Assembly: GCA_050288165.1 (NCBI GenBank)
Contig: JBNKDG010000012.1
Coordinates: forward strand, 1-64,000
Reading direction: 5' to 3'
DNA: 64,000 nucleotides
Source of the DNA: JAPHTQ01 sp050288165
GTDB taxonomy: Bacteria; Pseudomonadota; Gammaproteobacteria; Thiohalomonadales; Thiohalomonadaceae
Part shown: piece after piece, positions 24,149 through 33,345 of the stretch
Layout of the letters: each line of letters begins with the position of its first letter
Numbering within the stretch: the stretch's first letter is position 1
Program-made: the position numbers and the translations under genes
The notes under the pieces: generated by a model
What the model was told of the DNA's origin: nothing
Databases searched by the model: none
Seen by the model: only the letters and a program-made list of their open reading frames with translations

Positions 24149-24493
24149 ATGAGTTCAAACCTAAAGGTTGTCGACAGGGATCTCGCACTGGAGCGCGCGG
24201 GCGGCAATGCTGACCTGGCCCGCGATCTCTATCAGATGCTGCAAAACGAACTCCCTGTCTACCTGGAAAAAATCCCCTCACTATTTCTGGCCAACGATAT
24301 TCCGGCGCTCACTGCCAGCATCCATAAGCTCCATGGCTCTGCCACCTACTGTGGTGTGCCGGCCCTACGTGTCGCCACTGAATCTCTCGAATCCTGCCTC
24401 AAACGGGGCGAATCAGCGAATTATCAGCAGGGAATGGATGATGTGCTCGATGCCATACGCCAGTTGATGGAGCAACCCTCACTTCAGATATAA
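24149..24493 (+). CDS. Stand-alone histidine phosphotransfer (Hpt) protein
   Basis: 114 residues, almost entirely an Hpt four-helix domain; the phospho-acceptor His is in IHKLHGSATYCG. GAGGAACACAAGG precedes the ATG. It could relay phosphate from a hybrid kinase not in this window. No partner is adjacent. Confidence 0.88.
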   Translation: MSSNLKVVDRDLALERAGGNADLARDLYQMLQNELPVYLEKIPSLFLANDIPALTASIHKLHGSATYCGVPALRVATESLESCLKRGESANYQQGMDDVLDAIRQLMEQPSLQI

Positions 24494-24518
24494 GGCGTTC
24501 CAGCGTGTGACGAAAATA

Positions 24519-24542
24519 GGCCGGGCAATGCCCGGCCTTTTA
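24519..24542. terminator. Terminator between hpt-domain gene and fbaB
   Basis: Perfect 8-bp stem GGCCGGGC-AAT-GCCCGGCC followed by TTTTATTT, between convergent genes. Confidence 0.92.
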
Positions 24543-24552
24543 TTTGCGCCCG

Positions 24553-25602
24553 TCAGGCGATACCAATCGCCTTGTCGAGATAGACATCCTGGATGCTATT
24601 AAGCAGCTTGACCCCTTCGGCGATTGGCTTCTGGAAGGCCTTGCGCCCTGAGATCAATCCCATTCCGCCGGCGCGCTTGTTGATCACCGCGGTACGCACC
24701 GCCTGGTGCAGATCGTCCTTGCCCGAAGGGCCACCCGAATTGATCATCCCGACCCGGCCCATGTAGCAGTTGGCCACCTGGTAGCGCACCAGGTCAATGG
24801 GATGGTCGCTGGTCAGTTCCGAATAGACCCTGGGATGGGTTTTGCCAAAACCGATGGCGTTATAGCCGCCGTTGTTGGTCGCCTGCTTCTGTTTGACGAT
24901 ATCGGCATTAATGGTCACCGCAAGATGGTTAGCCTGGCCGGTCAGGTCGGCACTTTCGTGATAATCGGTGCCGTCCTTCTTGAAGGCGTTGTTGCGTAGA
25001 TAGGCCCAGAGCACCGTCACCATTCCCAGTTCATGGGCATAGGCAAACGCTTCGCTCACCTCCTGTATCTGGCGGCGCGACTCCTCTGAACCGAAATAGA
25101 TGGTTGCCCCCACTGCCACCGCGCCAAGATCGAAGGCCTGATCCACCGAGGCAAACAGGGTCTGGTCGTAGATGTTCGGATGGGTCAGCAGCTCGTTGTG
25201 GTTGATTTTGACCAGGAACGGGATCCTGTGCGCGTAACGCCTTGAGACAGAACCGAGCACACCGAGTGTCGAAGCCACCGCATTGCAACCCCCTTCAATA
25301 GCCAGCTCACAGATGGTGCCGGGATCGAAAAAGGCCGGATTGGGTGCAAAGGATGCGCCAGCTGAGTGCTCCACCCCCTGATCCACCGGCAGCAGCGACA
25401 TATAGCCGGTGCCGGCCAGACGCCCGGTATTAAACAACAGCTGCATATTGCGCAGTACCGCGGGGGGGCGATCCTTATCCGCCATCACTCGGCTGACGTA
25501 ATCGCTACCCGGCAGATGTAGCATCGAAGCGGGTATCCCTGTGCACTGATGATCCAGCAGAAACGCCGCCTCGTCACCCAGCATATCTATGATCGCACTC
25601 AC
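24553..25602 (-). CDS. fbaB: Class I fructose-bisphosphate aldolase (FbaB/DhnA type)
   Basis: 349 residues, the length of E. coli FbaB. The TIM-barrel strands include MSLLPVDQGVEH, PFLVKINHNE, AVGATIYFGSEE and INADIVKQKQ, where a lysine forms the Schiff base, and MINSGGPSGKDDLHQAVRTA for phosphate binding. Cleaves fructose-1,6-bisphosphate in central carbon metabolism. It stands alone, convergent with the Hpt gene. Confidence 0.93.
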   Translation of the reverse strand: MSAIIDMLGDEAAFLLDHQCTGIPASMLHLPGSDYVSRVMADKDRPPAVLRNMQLLFNTGRLAGTGYMSLLPVDQGVEHSAGASFAPNPAFFDPGTICELAIEGGCNAVASTLGVLGSVSRRYAHRIPFLVKINHNELLTHPNIYDQTLFASVDQAFDLGAVAVGATIYFGSEESRRQIQEVSEAFAYAHELGMVTVLWAYLRNNAFKKDGTDYHESADLTGQANHLAVTINADIVKQKQATNNGGYNAIGFGKTHPRVYSELTSDHPIDLVRYQVANCYMGRVGMINSGGPSGKDDLHQAVRTAVINKRAGGMGLISGRKAFQKPIAEGVKLLNSIQDVYLDKAIGIA

Positions 25603-25712
25603 AACGACCTCCTTTTCACAATCACATTGATTTCAATTAGTTGGCATCCATACTTGAACCAAAGTATTGAATTGATAGAATTCAATAAACAACACAAGGA
25701 TCAACTCTATCT

Positions 25713-26498
25713 ATGTACCGCATCGCCCTGGCCCTGGCGCTTATCATCCCGGCAACACTGTTGGCATCGACCAAAGGTGTCGATCACGGTGCACCTGCGC
25801 TGACCTATCGTCTGACCACCATGGCAGTGCTACGCGAAAAGCCGAATGGCCGTATCGTGGATATCTGGAATAGCGGCAGTTTGCTCACATCAAATGTAGC
25901 AGAGGGTGGCTGGGTGCGCGTGACCGGACATTTCCCCCAGGATCGCTGGCAACCGATGACCTCACCGCTCTGGATCGACAGCCGTTATGTCCAGGCGACA
26001 TACACCGATAAGGATCATCCGCCACCCTCTAACCGCCCTCCCGGCATCGTGCGCTATGTCGAGGTCAACAAATCGACCTTTGAACTAAAGGTGATCGAGG
26101 AGAAGCAGAATCGAAAAAAGGTACTGTTTACCACCCGCGTAGCCCTCGGGATGGATCGCTGTCTGCCGGAAGAGAAAGGGGGGAACTGTTACTACACTGA
26201 GCCGGGCGAGTACCACGTGCGCTGGAAGGTTCACGACCCGGAAGGGATCGAGTGGTGCATTCCCAAAAGTATGGAGAAGGAGTATCCACGCAGCATCGCC
26301 CAGGGCAACCGCTGTTTCCGCGGCGTGATCGGATCCTATGCTCTCAACATCGGCAAGACCTACGCCATCCACGGCACCAGCAACCCCTCAAGTCTGGGCA
26401 AACGTGTATCCCACGGCTGCGTCCGTACCGCCAATCGGGCGGTAAAACTGCTTTACGATTTGCTAGATATCGGTGATCGGGTAGTTATTCTCGAATAG
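25713..26498 (+). CDS. Exported L,D-transpeptidase with SH3-like N-terminus
   Basis: 261 residues. A signal peptide (IALALALIIPATLLAS) is followed by an SH3-like segment (about 30-105, ending in WIDSRYV), then a YkuD domain with YAIHGTSNPSSLGKRVSHGC, holding the catalytic Cys, and VKLLYDLLDIGDRVVI at the end. Probably cross-links or anchors peptidoglycan in the periplasm. The next gene starts 42 bases later on the same strand. Confidence 0.9.
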   Translation: MYRIALALALIIPATLLASTKGVDHGAPALTYRLTTMAVLREKPNGRIVDIWNSGSLLTSNVAEGGWVRVTGHFPQDRWQPMTSPLWIDSRYVQATYTDKDHPPPSNRPPGIVRYVEVNKSTFELKVIEEKQNRKKVLFTTRVALGMDRCLPEEKGGNCYYTEPGEYHVRWKVHDPEGIEWCIPKSMEKEYPRSIAQGNRCFRGVIGSYALNIGKTYAIHGTSNPSSLGKRVSHGCVRTANRAVKLLYDLLDIGDRVVILE

Positions 26499-26540
26499 AC
26501 GACGGATAATGAAGCGCCATCGCCGATAAGGGATTAGCGA

Positions 26541-27794
26541 ATGTCCATACGCCTGAATGCCGTTATCTCGCTTCTGCTCGCCAGCAACGCAGTACTTGCC
26601 GAGCCACTGTGGGATGTCCCGGAACGACGCAAAGAGCAGTTTCCTACCGAATATGCCTACCTGCTTGCGCCTCTGCCCTACAGTATGCCGGGCATCGGTG
26701 AGGGCTATTTCCTCATGGGTTATCTCTCCAACCTCTTTGAGACCACGGCCGATGCCGCTGTTGTCTCGGTGCAGGGCGATGCCACCGGACTCGTCGCACA
26801 GCTAGATGAAATACCTTTGGTAGAGGATCGACTGTTCCTGCAACTGATTGATATGGACATCAGTAAGGCGACCGTCAGCGATTACGAGTCACGTGGCATG
26901 GACAGTGGCAGTGATTACAACCTGGTCGAAGTCTCGGGGGTGCGCCAGCAAAGTGCTGAACTGACACTGAGCTTCTGGGAGCGGCGTCTGGCTCTGTTGG
27001 CACGTTACAAGTCGTCTGCGAATGATGTTGAAACCCTGCGCAATTCAGGCGGTGACATACTTGCCACATACAATCCACCGGTACACAGCGAAGGGCTCAA
27101 TCGCAGTATCGGTGCCATGCTTGATCTGACCGATGACTATCAGGATCCGAGAGATGGTTTAAGACTACGCCTCGACGTTTCCGATCACCCACGTACCAAA
27201 AACAGCGATCCCGACTTCTTTGTGATCGACTACAGCCTGCTCTACTACCAACCCTTCAACGGTAACGACACTCTGGTATTCAACTTCTTCCGTTCCGATG
27301 CCCACCTGCGCAGCAGCGGCGAAACTGACTCTGCAGCGATTATCACGGAAATGGGCGGATCGGCCTGTGCACCAGGCGACACCGCCTGTGAACAAGCAGA
27401 GGGGCAACGCGTCGCTAATATCATCGCCGCCAACCGCTACGGTACCGCTACATCACTGGGTGGTACCGACCGCCTGCGCAGCTATGCCGATGGTCGCTTC
27501 TCCGGCGCGCATACGGAATTTCTCGGCGTCGAACTACGCAGTAATTTCGTACAGGATGCCGAGCCATTCGACTACTTCATCTGGAAAGACGTGCGCACCA
27601 GCGTCCAGCTGGCAGTATTTGCCGAAGTGGGCACGGTAGCTGAAACACGGGACGACCTGTGGAAAGAGACACGCAGCAGTGTCGGCATCGGCGCACGGTT
27701 GGTAACCGCATCGGGTAGTGTCTACCGTGCCGACTGGGCGACGGGGGATGAGGGGTCGGAATTCAGCGTCTTCTTTTTCTACCCCTGGAAGTGA
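26541..27794 (+). CDS. Omp85/BamA-like outer-membrane beta-barrel without POTRA domains
   Basis: 417 residues with a signal peptide (ending near VLAEPLW). The protein is rich in amphipathic beta strands. LGGTDRLRSYADGRFSG resembles the L6-loop VRGF-type motif of Omp85 barrels, and the last strand ends FSVFFFYPW with a terminal aromatic region. No POTRA repeats are evident ahead of the barrel. A surface-antigen-like barrel is the best reading; its function is unknown. Confidence 0.65.
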   Translation: MSIRLNAVISLLLASNAVLAEPLWDVPERRKEQFPTEYAYLLAPLPYSMPGIGEGYFLMGYLSNLFETTADAAVVSVQGDATGLVAQLDEIPLVEDRLFLQLIDMDISKATVSDYESRGMDSGSDYNLVEVSGVRQQSAELTLSFWERRLALLARYKSSANDVETLRNSGGDILATYNPPVHSEGLNRSIGAMLDLTDDYQDPRDGLRLRLDVSDHPRTKNSDPDFFVIDYSLLYYQPFNGNDTLVFNFFRSDAHLRSSGETDSAAIITEMGGSACAPGDTACEQAEGQRVANIIAANRYGTATSLGGTDRLRSYADGRFSGAHTEFLGVELRSNFVQDAEPFDYFIWKDVRTSVQLAVFAEVGTVAETRDDLWKETRSSVGIGARLVTASGSVYRADWATGDEGSEFSVFFFYPWK

Positions 27795-27840
27795 AACCCA
27801 TCAGTGCTGCCTGAAGTTAGAATCTGACTCTAGAAGCCTT

Positions 27841-27963
27841 CTCAAAATTAGCGAGCGCAGGCGAGACAAGGCGAAAATGGATGAAAAAGCGGAGTTGACA
27901 CGTAGTCAATGAGCATTTTGAATCCATTTTCAACACAGTATCGGCAAGCACAGCAATTTTGAG
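27841..27963. repeat. Structured repeat element, copy 1 (123 bp)
   Basis: Terminal inverted repeat CTCAAAATT/AATTTTGAG, inner stems GAAAATGGAT/ATCCATTTTC and TTGAC-ACGTA-GTCAA. Shares order and landmarks (AAGGCG, GGAGTT, GTAGT-AATGAGCA, CAAC..AGTATCGG) with the element at 37084. Confidence 0.8.
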
Positions 27964-27970
27964 ATGGTTT

Positions 27971-29179
27971 CTAGTCGTCGTCCTCGTGCTCGCCCCATTC
28001 CCTTTCACCTGAATAACGGTTGAAGATCGAATCCGTGCTTTCACCATTTCGCTTGGCCCGCCAGGCACGCTTCGCTTCATGCTCGTTGGCACTGCGGTGA
28101 CACTCGGTGCAGTTCTCGTAGTCACGAATCCCCTCTTCCAGGTGCTCACTACGGATCTTTCGCGGTGAGTGTTCGTGGCAGCCGTAACAAGTGTACTGAC
28201 TGTAATCATTGTTCTCATGGCAGGTATCACAATCCTTGCGATGGCGACGGTCGAAACGGAAATACTTACTGTGTTCGAACTTCGCTGGTTTCCACGCCTC
28301 CTGACCATGGCAATCGGCACACTTACCTTCCACCTTACTGTGCATGGAATCACTTGGTGTCTCGTGGCAGGTCTGGCACTGCTTCAATTCCGCGGGTGGC
28401 AGTTTTGAGTGCTTGAACTCGACCGCTTCCCAATCGTTATAACCGTGGCAGCTATCGCAACCCTCCTTGAATTTGCGATGACGCTCATCCTTCGGCTTGT
28501 CGTGACAATTCAGGCACTGTTTCAGTTCTGTCGCTGCCAGCTTCGTATGTTTGAAGTGAGTCGCTTCCCAATCGTCATAGCCATGACAGGTGGCACAGTT
28601 AATCGTTTTGAAGCGGTTATGCTCATCGTTACGCGGGACTTCATGGCAGTTTTCACACTGCTTCAAAACATCGGGTGCAAGCGACCTGTGGCGGAAGGTT
28701 GCCGGTTTCCACTCCTGCTGGGTATGACACAGGCCGCAATCCTCGCTGAGTTTACGGTGGAGTTTGTCGTCCTGTTTGTCGTGGCAACTGCTGCACTGCT
28801 TCTGCAACTTCGTGTCGAGCAAATTGTGGGAGAAGCGTTTAATCGGGCGGAAGGGTTGCACCCCCTTGTGATCGCTATGGCAGGCCACACAGTTGCTTTC
28901 CGACAACTGCTGATGGAAACGAACCCCTTTCTTCTCACGAGCAATCGGCGTCCCCTTGGTGCTGACCAAACCGATCTCGTCCACCTTATGGCAGTCGATA
29001 CACTTATCTGAGGTGGCGCCACGGAACGGGGTATGGCAGGCAAAACAGTCATTGGCCACTTCGGCGTGGGCCTGAATCGGCACGCCGGGGGTAATCATCG
29101 ACTCAGGGGTATGCACCGTACGCATCAGGGTGTACGCCAGACCCAATCCGACAACAAGTAGAAGAATATGCGTCCTCAT
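27971..29179 (-). CDS. 14-haem c-type cytochrome
   Basis: 402 residues from ATG 29179, fixed by the four-base overlap with the upstream gene's stop. An N-terminal hydrophobic helix (THILLLVVGLGLAYTLM) serves as signal anchor. I count 14 CxxCH motifs. The middle of the protein repeats a unit of about 37 residues (EFKHSKL...LKQCxxCH...CxxCHGY), showing growth by duplication. The tail is acidic. It probably conducts electrons in the periplasm between the adjoining membrane protein and an unknown partner. Confidence 0.92.
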   Translation of the reverse strand: MRTHILLLVVGLGLAYTLMRTVHTPESMITPGVPIQAHAEVANDCFACHTPFRGATSDKCIDCHKVDEIGLVSTKGTPIAREKKGVRFHQQLSESNCVACHSDHKGVQPFRPIKRFSHNLLDTKLQKQCSSCHDKQDDKLHRKLSEDCGLCHTQQEWKPATFRHRSLAPDVLKQCENCHEVPRNDEHNRFKTINCATCHGYDDWEATHFKHTKLAATELKQCLNCHDKPKDERHRKFKEGCDSCHGYNDWEAVEFKHSKLPPAELKQCQTCHETPSDSMHSKVEGKCADCHGQEAWKPAKFEHSKYFRFDRRHRKDCDTCHENNDYSQYTCYGCHEHSPRKIRSEHLEEGIRDYENCTECHRSANEHEAKRAWRAKRNGESTDSIFNRYSGEREWGEHEDDD

Positions 29180-29754
29180 TTCCACTCCCAGAACAGCAGA
29201 ATGGTGATGATGTGGGTCAGGCCGAGTACGGCAAAGGCGAGGCTGATAGGCATGTGGATCACCCGCCACTTGTCCATCAACTCATAGGTGTTGGCATCCC
29301 AGAAGAGTTTCTTCTCTACCTCTTCACCGGATAGTCCCTGCGCAGCATAGGCTGCCTGCTTTTCATCCAGGAAGCCGCGGGAACGCTCCAGCAGAAACTT
29401 GCCGGTCATACCGCTAATCAGGTTGAGAACCATGGCCAGTAGCGCCAGCCAGGGCAGGATGGCGTATATATGGATCCCCGCATGCACCAGCACCATCAGA
29501 CCGCCGATCCAGGTCAGGGTCTCATGCAACGTCAGCATGCTTTTCGGGGTGCTGAATTTGATCAGATGCCGCTTACGCAGCGAATAGATAAAAGAGCCCA
29601 GGATCAACAGCGTGCCAGGTATTCCCAGATAGCGCCCGACCCAGACCAGGTCGAAATAATGCAGCAGTGCGTCACTGATAATCGTCGCCAAAATCAGCGC
29701 CGTGAGCATCAGGAAAAACGGGATAACTTCTTTGCCAATTAGCGAGCGGTGCAT
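29176..29754 (-). CDS. b-type cytochrome-like membrane protein, partner of the 14-haem cytochrome
   Basis: 192 residues from ATG 29754 (GGAGGG upstream); the frame is open further but without a ribosome site. About five transmembrane helices carry histidines suited to haem b ligation (TLHETLTWIGG, VHAGIHIYA, VIHMPISLAF, LTHIITILL). The four-base overlap with the multihaem gene implies a two-subunit quinol-linked electron conduit, which is inference from pairing. Confidence 0.8.
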   Translation of the reverse strand: MHRSLIGKEVIPFFLMLTALILATIISDALLHYFDLVWVGRYLGIPGTLLILGSFIYSLRKRHLIKFSTPKSMLTLHETLTWIGGLMVLVHAGIHIYAILPWLALLAMVLNLISGMTGKFLLERSRGFLDEKQAAYAAQGLSGEEVEKKLFWDANTYELMDKWRVIHMPISLAFAVLGLTHIITILLFWEWK

Positions 29755-29840
29755 GGCGGCCCTCCATGACGGCCGACGGGGGTTCAATTCCACACGGACT
29801 ATACGGTCGCTATATTAACGGAAGCTGAAATAATGAAATA

Positions 29841-29868
29841 CGGGGTGATGGCATCGGCCATCACCCCG
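29841..29868 (-). terminator. Hairpin downstream of the DUF302 gene
   Basis: Perfect 12-bp stem CGGGGTGATGGC/GCCATCACCCCG with loop of 4. On the minus strand a T-rich but interrupted tract (TATTTCATTATTT) follows, so termination is probable but not certain. Confidence 0.65.
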
Positions 29869-29895
29869 CAATAGTGTGATAAAAATCAAAAAAGA

Positions 29896-30279
29896 TCAGG
29901 CTGCTTCGTCGATCACCTTCATCAGAATCGCTTCCACCTCATTACCAATTTTGGCCAGCGCAGGATCCTGCGAAAGCCCGGCCAGCATGGCTTCCGGTTT
30001 GACCATCCCGATCAGGGTTTTGCCGTTATCGGTATAGACAGAGATGCGGCACGGCAGCGCCATATTCAGGCGCATATCGATGGACATGACGTCATTCGCC
30101 TTGCCCGGATTGCAGACCTCCAGCACCCGGCACTCGCGTGGAAAATCGAATCCCTTGCTACGCAGGGTGGCACCCAGATCGTGGGTATGCAGCACACCGA
30201 AGCTATGGCCTTTGACCGCCGCCTCAAGATCGGCAGTTGCCTGGTCGAAAGACTTGTCCGTTTCAACAACATAATACAT
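29896..30279 (-). CDS. DUF302 family protein
   Basis: 127 residues with the DUF302 pattern: MYYVVETDKSFDQATADLEAAV, GVLHTHDL, a central EVCNPGKA and LPCRISVYTDNG. No signal peptide. These small proteins are frequent in sulfur-oxidising and metal-reducing bacteria; the role is unknown. Read alone between two hairpin-bounded gaps, upstream of the cytochrome pair. Confidence 0.88.
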   Translation of the reverse strand: MYYVVETDKSFDQATADLEAAVKGHSFGVLHTHDLGATLRSKGFDFPRECRVLEVCNPGKANDVMSIDMRLNMALPCRISVYTDNGKTLIGMVKPEAMLAGLSQDPALAKIGNEVEAILMKVIDEAA

Positions 30280-30330
30280 AACAGCGATTACCTCTTAACT
30301 CTGTCATTGGGGGAGTGCGTAAGGTACCAC

Positions 30331-30813
30331 TTATCGCTCATGATCTCTTCTATCATCCACTCCCCTTCTATCCCCCAGTTCCTGCCAGCGACGCGCGGTA
30401 CCAACCGCATAGGAAAGACCATATAGCATCACGATGCCTGAGCTCCAGATGAGAAAACTGTCGACGGCCTCCGGCTTGATGAAATAGACCGGTATGGCGC
30501 CCACGCCACGAACGAGATAGATGGCGGCGATGATCACCAGTCCACCGCGCAGAAACGGCAGACGGCGCATCAAACCCGCACCGGAAAAGGCGTACAACGC
30601 CCAGAGAGACAGAACCAGTGCGATAAAGAAGGTCACGATGGCGGGAACCGGTGAGCCACTCTCGGCCATCGTTGCCATCTCCTCCCCTGCACCGAAGAAG
30701 CGATACCAGGCCGGGCCGCCGATAATAATGCCGATATGCAGCAATGCGGCGATAGCACTCAATACCCCAGCCAGAACAAGAAAAGGTTCGGTTGATTTGG
30801 TTTTTTTTGTCAT
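30331..30813 (-). CDS. Small integral membrane protein of unknown function
   Basis: 160 residues with four transmembrane helices (LVLAGVLSAIAALLHIGIII, VPAIVTFFIALVLSLWALYA, LVIIAAIYLVRGVGAIP, LIWSSGIVMLYGLSYAVG) and a charged, Arg/Asp-rich C-terminal tail. No catalytic motif recognised. It is 51 bases upstream of the DUF302 gene on the same strand. Confidence 0.75.
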   Translation of the reverse strand: MTKKTKSTEPFLVLAGVLSAIAALLHIGIIIGGPAWYRFFGAGEEMATMAESGSPVPAIVTFFIALVLSLWALYAFSGAGLMRRLPFLRGGLVIIAAIYLVRGVGAIPVYFIKPEAVDSFLIWSSGIVMLYGLSYAVGTARRWQELGDRRGVDDRRDHER

Positions 30814-30923
30814 GAAAGAGCCTCAGTGGCAAGCCTTCGCAGCTTGCCAACCTTTATGCCATTGCGAGCACGGGGCAAAACGTTAAGAGGGTCACAACAT
30901 CAGGAGAAGAAAGGCAGCTAGTT

Positions 30924-31544
30924 CTACGAGTCCACCTTGCGGCAGAGACAGTAGACGAACTGCTGAACATTTCCGCTGGGCGTCGTATGCGACTCTTTCT
31001 CATGACCCAAAAGGGTAAAGGGTTCGCCGAACTCATCATGCAATTCGTCCGCACTATAACGCATCACGGGCAGACCGCTGCACTCCGTTGGGCCATCCTC
31101 GGCAAAGGTCGCCACCAGCACCAGACCACCTGGCTTGACCGCATGCAGGACCATTTCTACGTAGGCCTGACGATCTTCCGGCGAAGTCAGAAAATGGAAC
31201 ACGGCACGGTCGTGCCAGACATCGTAGCCATGATACGGAAGCGCGGCGTTGAGGATGTCCGACTCCAGCCAATGAACCTTATCCGCACGGGAACCGAGCC
31301 GCGCCCTGGCCGTCGCCAGCGCAGCTCCGGAAATGTCCAGCACGGTGACGTTTTCGTAGCCATGCGTCAACAGATCATCTACCAACACGGAGGTACCACC
31401 ACCGACATCGATAATCGCGGCGTTTGTAGGGATGTTGGCATCCAGAATCAGTTTGAGGGAAAGCTCGGCATGCTCCTGAAACCAGCTGACTTCAGCCATA
31501 CCCCTAGTTCCGTAAACTGTTTCCCAGTGCTCTTTGGATTGCAT
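30924..31544 (-). CDS. Class I SAM-dependent methyltransferase
   Basis: 206 residues from ATG 31544, preceded by GGAG; the open frame continues 43 codons upstream without a ribosome site. Motif I AIIDVGGGTSVLVDDLL, then the acidic VTVLDISG. It starts SKEHWETVYGTRG, the pattern of small methyltransferases whose substrates are often metalloids, thiols or unknown small molecules. Substrate not deducible. Confidence 0.86.
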   Translation of the reverse strand: MQSKEHWETVYGTRGMAEVSWFQEHAELSLKLILDANIPTNAAIIDVGGGTSVLVDDLLTHGYENVTVLDISGAALATARARLGSRADKVHWLESDILNAALPYHGYDVWHDRAVFHFLTSPEDRQAYVEMVLHAVKPGGLVLVATFAEDGPTECSGLPVMRYSADELHDEFGEPFTLLGHEKESHTTPSGNVQQFVYCLCRKVDS

Positions 31545-31651
31545 AAAAAACTCCAGGTGTTTTTGCTGTGTGGTGTCTGGACAGTTGCAGACTGTGTGCC
31601 GCCCTGACTTTATATTTTCACTGTTCCGGGACATCCGCCACTCAGTGTCTC

Positions 31652-32371
31652 TCAGTATATCCAAGGAATCCATCGATAGCGCACACGTCGTGCATAGTCC
31701 AGATAGCCCGGCAACTCTTCCAGTAAAGTCCGGTCTTCAAGACCGGTTCTAACCACCGCGATGCTTATTGCCACCGCCGCAGGAATCAGTGTCCATACCG
31801 AACTCAGCGCAAGAACAATACCGAACAGTGCAAGAATATTTCCGGCATACCCCGGATGCCGCACAAATCGGTAAGGGCCACTGTCGCATACCACATGTCC
31901 GCGATCCGTTTGAATACGCACCACGCTGGAGAAAAAGCGGTTTTCAGCCACTGCCCAGGCAGCGAATGCGTATCCGAACGAGATCAAAATGAAGCCAGTA
32001 ACGATGAGCCATAGAGGAAATTCAGGGGACCAGCTATAGCGGTGGTCCAGCCCTGCTACAGCGACCATAGGATAGCCGATACTCACCGCCATCAGTGGCG
32101 CAAGCACTTTGTCCCACGCTTTTGCGTTCTGGAGACTTTCAACATTCTGCCGTTCGGCTGTTAGTCCGGGATGTCGTTGTTCCGCCCACATGCGCCCACC
32201 GATACCAGCGGCCATGATAAGCACGGAATAGAGCCACGCTTGCCACCAACCAAGGTCACCACCGCATATCAATAAAATCAGCGGAATGAGGAGATACACC
32301 ACAACCAGTCTGATCCACTGGCGAGGGGACACAGTTTTGGCTATCTCTTCATTAACAACATTTGTCGACAT
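31652..32371 (-). CDS. Isoprenylcysteine-carboxylmethyltransferase-like membrane methyltransferase
   Basis: 239 residues, five or six hydrophobic helices, and the ICMT/PEMT C-terminal signature GPYRFVRHPGYAGN followed by RTGLEDRTLLEELPGYLDYARR. The family methylates membrane-accessible substrates; bacterial members are mostly uncharacterised. It is upstream of the class I methyltransferase on the same strand. Confidence 0.88.
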   Translation of the reverse strand: MSTNVVNEEIAKTVSPRQWIRLVVVYLLIPLILLICGGDLGWWQAWLYSVLIMAAGIGGRMWAEQRHPGLTAERQNVESLQNAKAWDKVLAPLMAVSIGYPMVAVAGLDHRYSWSPEFPLWLIVTGFILISFGYAFAAWAVAENRFFSSVVRIQTDRGHVVCDSGPYRFVRHPGYAGNILALFGIVLALSSVWTLIPAAVAISIAVVRTGLEDRTLLEELPGYLDYARRVRYRWIPWIY

Positions 32372-32404
32372 ATCACCCCCTGAAATTACGGATTTGAGTG
32401 ATAT

Positions 32405-32712
32405 TTACGCCAGCTTCCCTAATTTCTTCTCAATTGCTTTTTTGATTTTTTCATACGGTACTGGAGGACCGTGGTAGATGCTCTTGTCATCTACAAACAG
32501 ACCCCCGACATACCCCATTCGCGCGCATTCTCCCGAATGGTCGTATCGATCTCCCGGTAGATAACCTTATCCCCAAACTCGCTACTGTTCTGTTTGGCGC
32601 GCTCCACCGTGCCATTGACACTGGTACACCAGCCATTTGCCAGAGCCGTTACCACAACCTTTCCGGGGACCGTCTCCGGTTTCTTTTTCATAAGAATAAC
32701 CGTAAAAGCCAC
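32405..32712 (-). pseudogene. Frameshifted thioredoxin-fold protein
   Basis: The first frame gives a thioredoxin-like start (VVVTALANGWCTSVNG, GDKVIYREIDTT) and stops at 32491 after WGMSGVCL. One extra G in the run GGGGG would continue into LFVDDKSIYHGPPVPYEKI and KAIEKKLGKLA, ending at 32405, which is exactly the usual C-terminus of this family. So it is a one-base deletion in a homopolymer: a recent pseudogene, programmed slippage or a sequencing error. The start is GTG 32712 or ATG 32691. Confidence 0.72.
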
Positions 32713-32724
32713 TTCAGACCCAAC

Positions 32725-33345
32725 TCAATTTGCCGCACGCTGATACACAAACTTTTTCCCATCACCAGATAAAGTAAGTTGATCACCATCGACTGTCCAT
32801 GTAATTACCCCTTGCACCTTACCGTCTCTGGAAATCTCCATCCTGTTACCGGTTACTACGAAATTACTTACTGTATGTCCTGGCATAGGCTTTTGCCAAA
32901 GCATCCTGGCGTCATCCCTGAAAATATACATCTCATATTGTGCTTTTTTATTTTTGCCAATCCATTGACCAACAATACCTTTGTTCAAATTGCCTTGCCC
33001 AGGGTTTTGCCTTTTGAATTCTATATAGTTATCACTTCCCTTGTCGCCTAACACAAGGGTTTCACCGGCTTGCACTGCCTTCATCGCAACATTGCCATCC
33101 CCATCAAACTGCAGCGCAAGTTGGCCATTTGTATAGGTATACCCACCTTTCATAATGACCCGCATTGTGGAGATAGCAACACCATTACTTCTGTATTCCA
33201 TAATATGGGTAATACCTCCGCGTGTTTTCTCTGTTGCTACCCACAGACCAAAAAGCGAATCTACTGTCGACACTTCAGCACCAGAAACATGCAGCGGACA
33301 CGCCAACAAGTAAGCCGCCACCACAGCACTATGCTTCTTCATCAT
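32725..33345 (-). CDS. Secreted protein of unknown function
   Basis: 206 residues; signal peptide VVAAYLLACPLHVSGAE, then a beta-rich mature part that seems to contain two lipocalin-like halves (VDSLFGLWVATEK at about 30 and GIVGQWIGKNKKA at about 125). The stop of the GNAT gene directly abuts its start (TAAATG), so the genes are coupled. AGAAGGAG lies in the end of the GNAT gene. No family recognised. Confidence 0.72.
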   Translation of the reverse strand: MMKKHSAVVAAYLLACPLHVSGAEVSTVDSLFGLWVATEKTRGGITHIMEYRSNGVAISTMRVIMKGGYTYTNGQLALQFDGDGNVAMKAVQAGETLVLGDKGSDNYIEFKRQNPGQGNLNKGIVGQWIGKNKKAQYEMYIFRDDARMLWQKPMPGHTVSNFVVTGNRMEISRDGKVQGVITWTVDGDQLTLSGDGKKFVYQRAAN

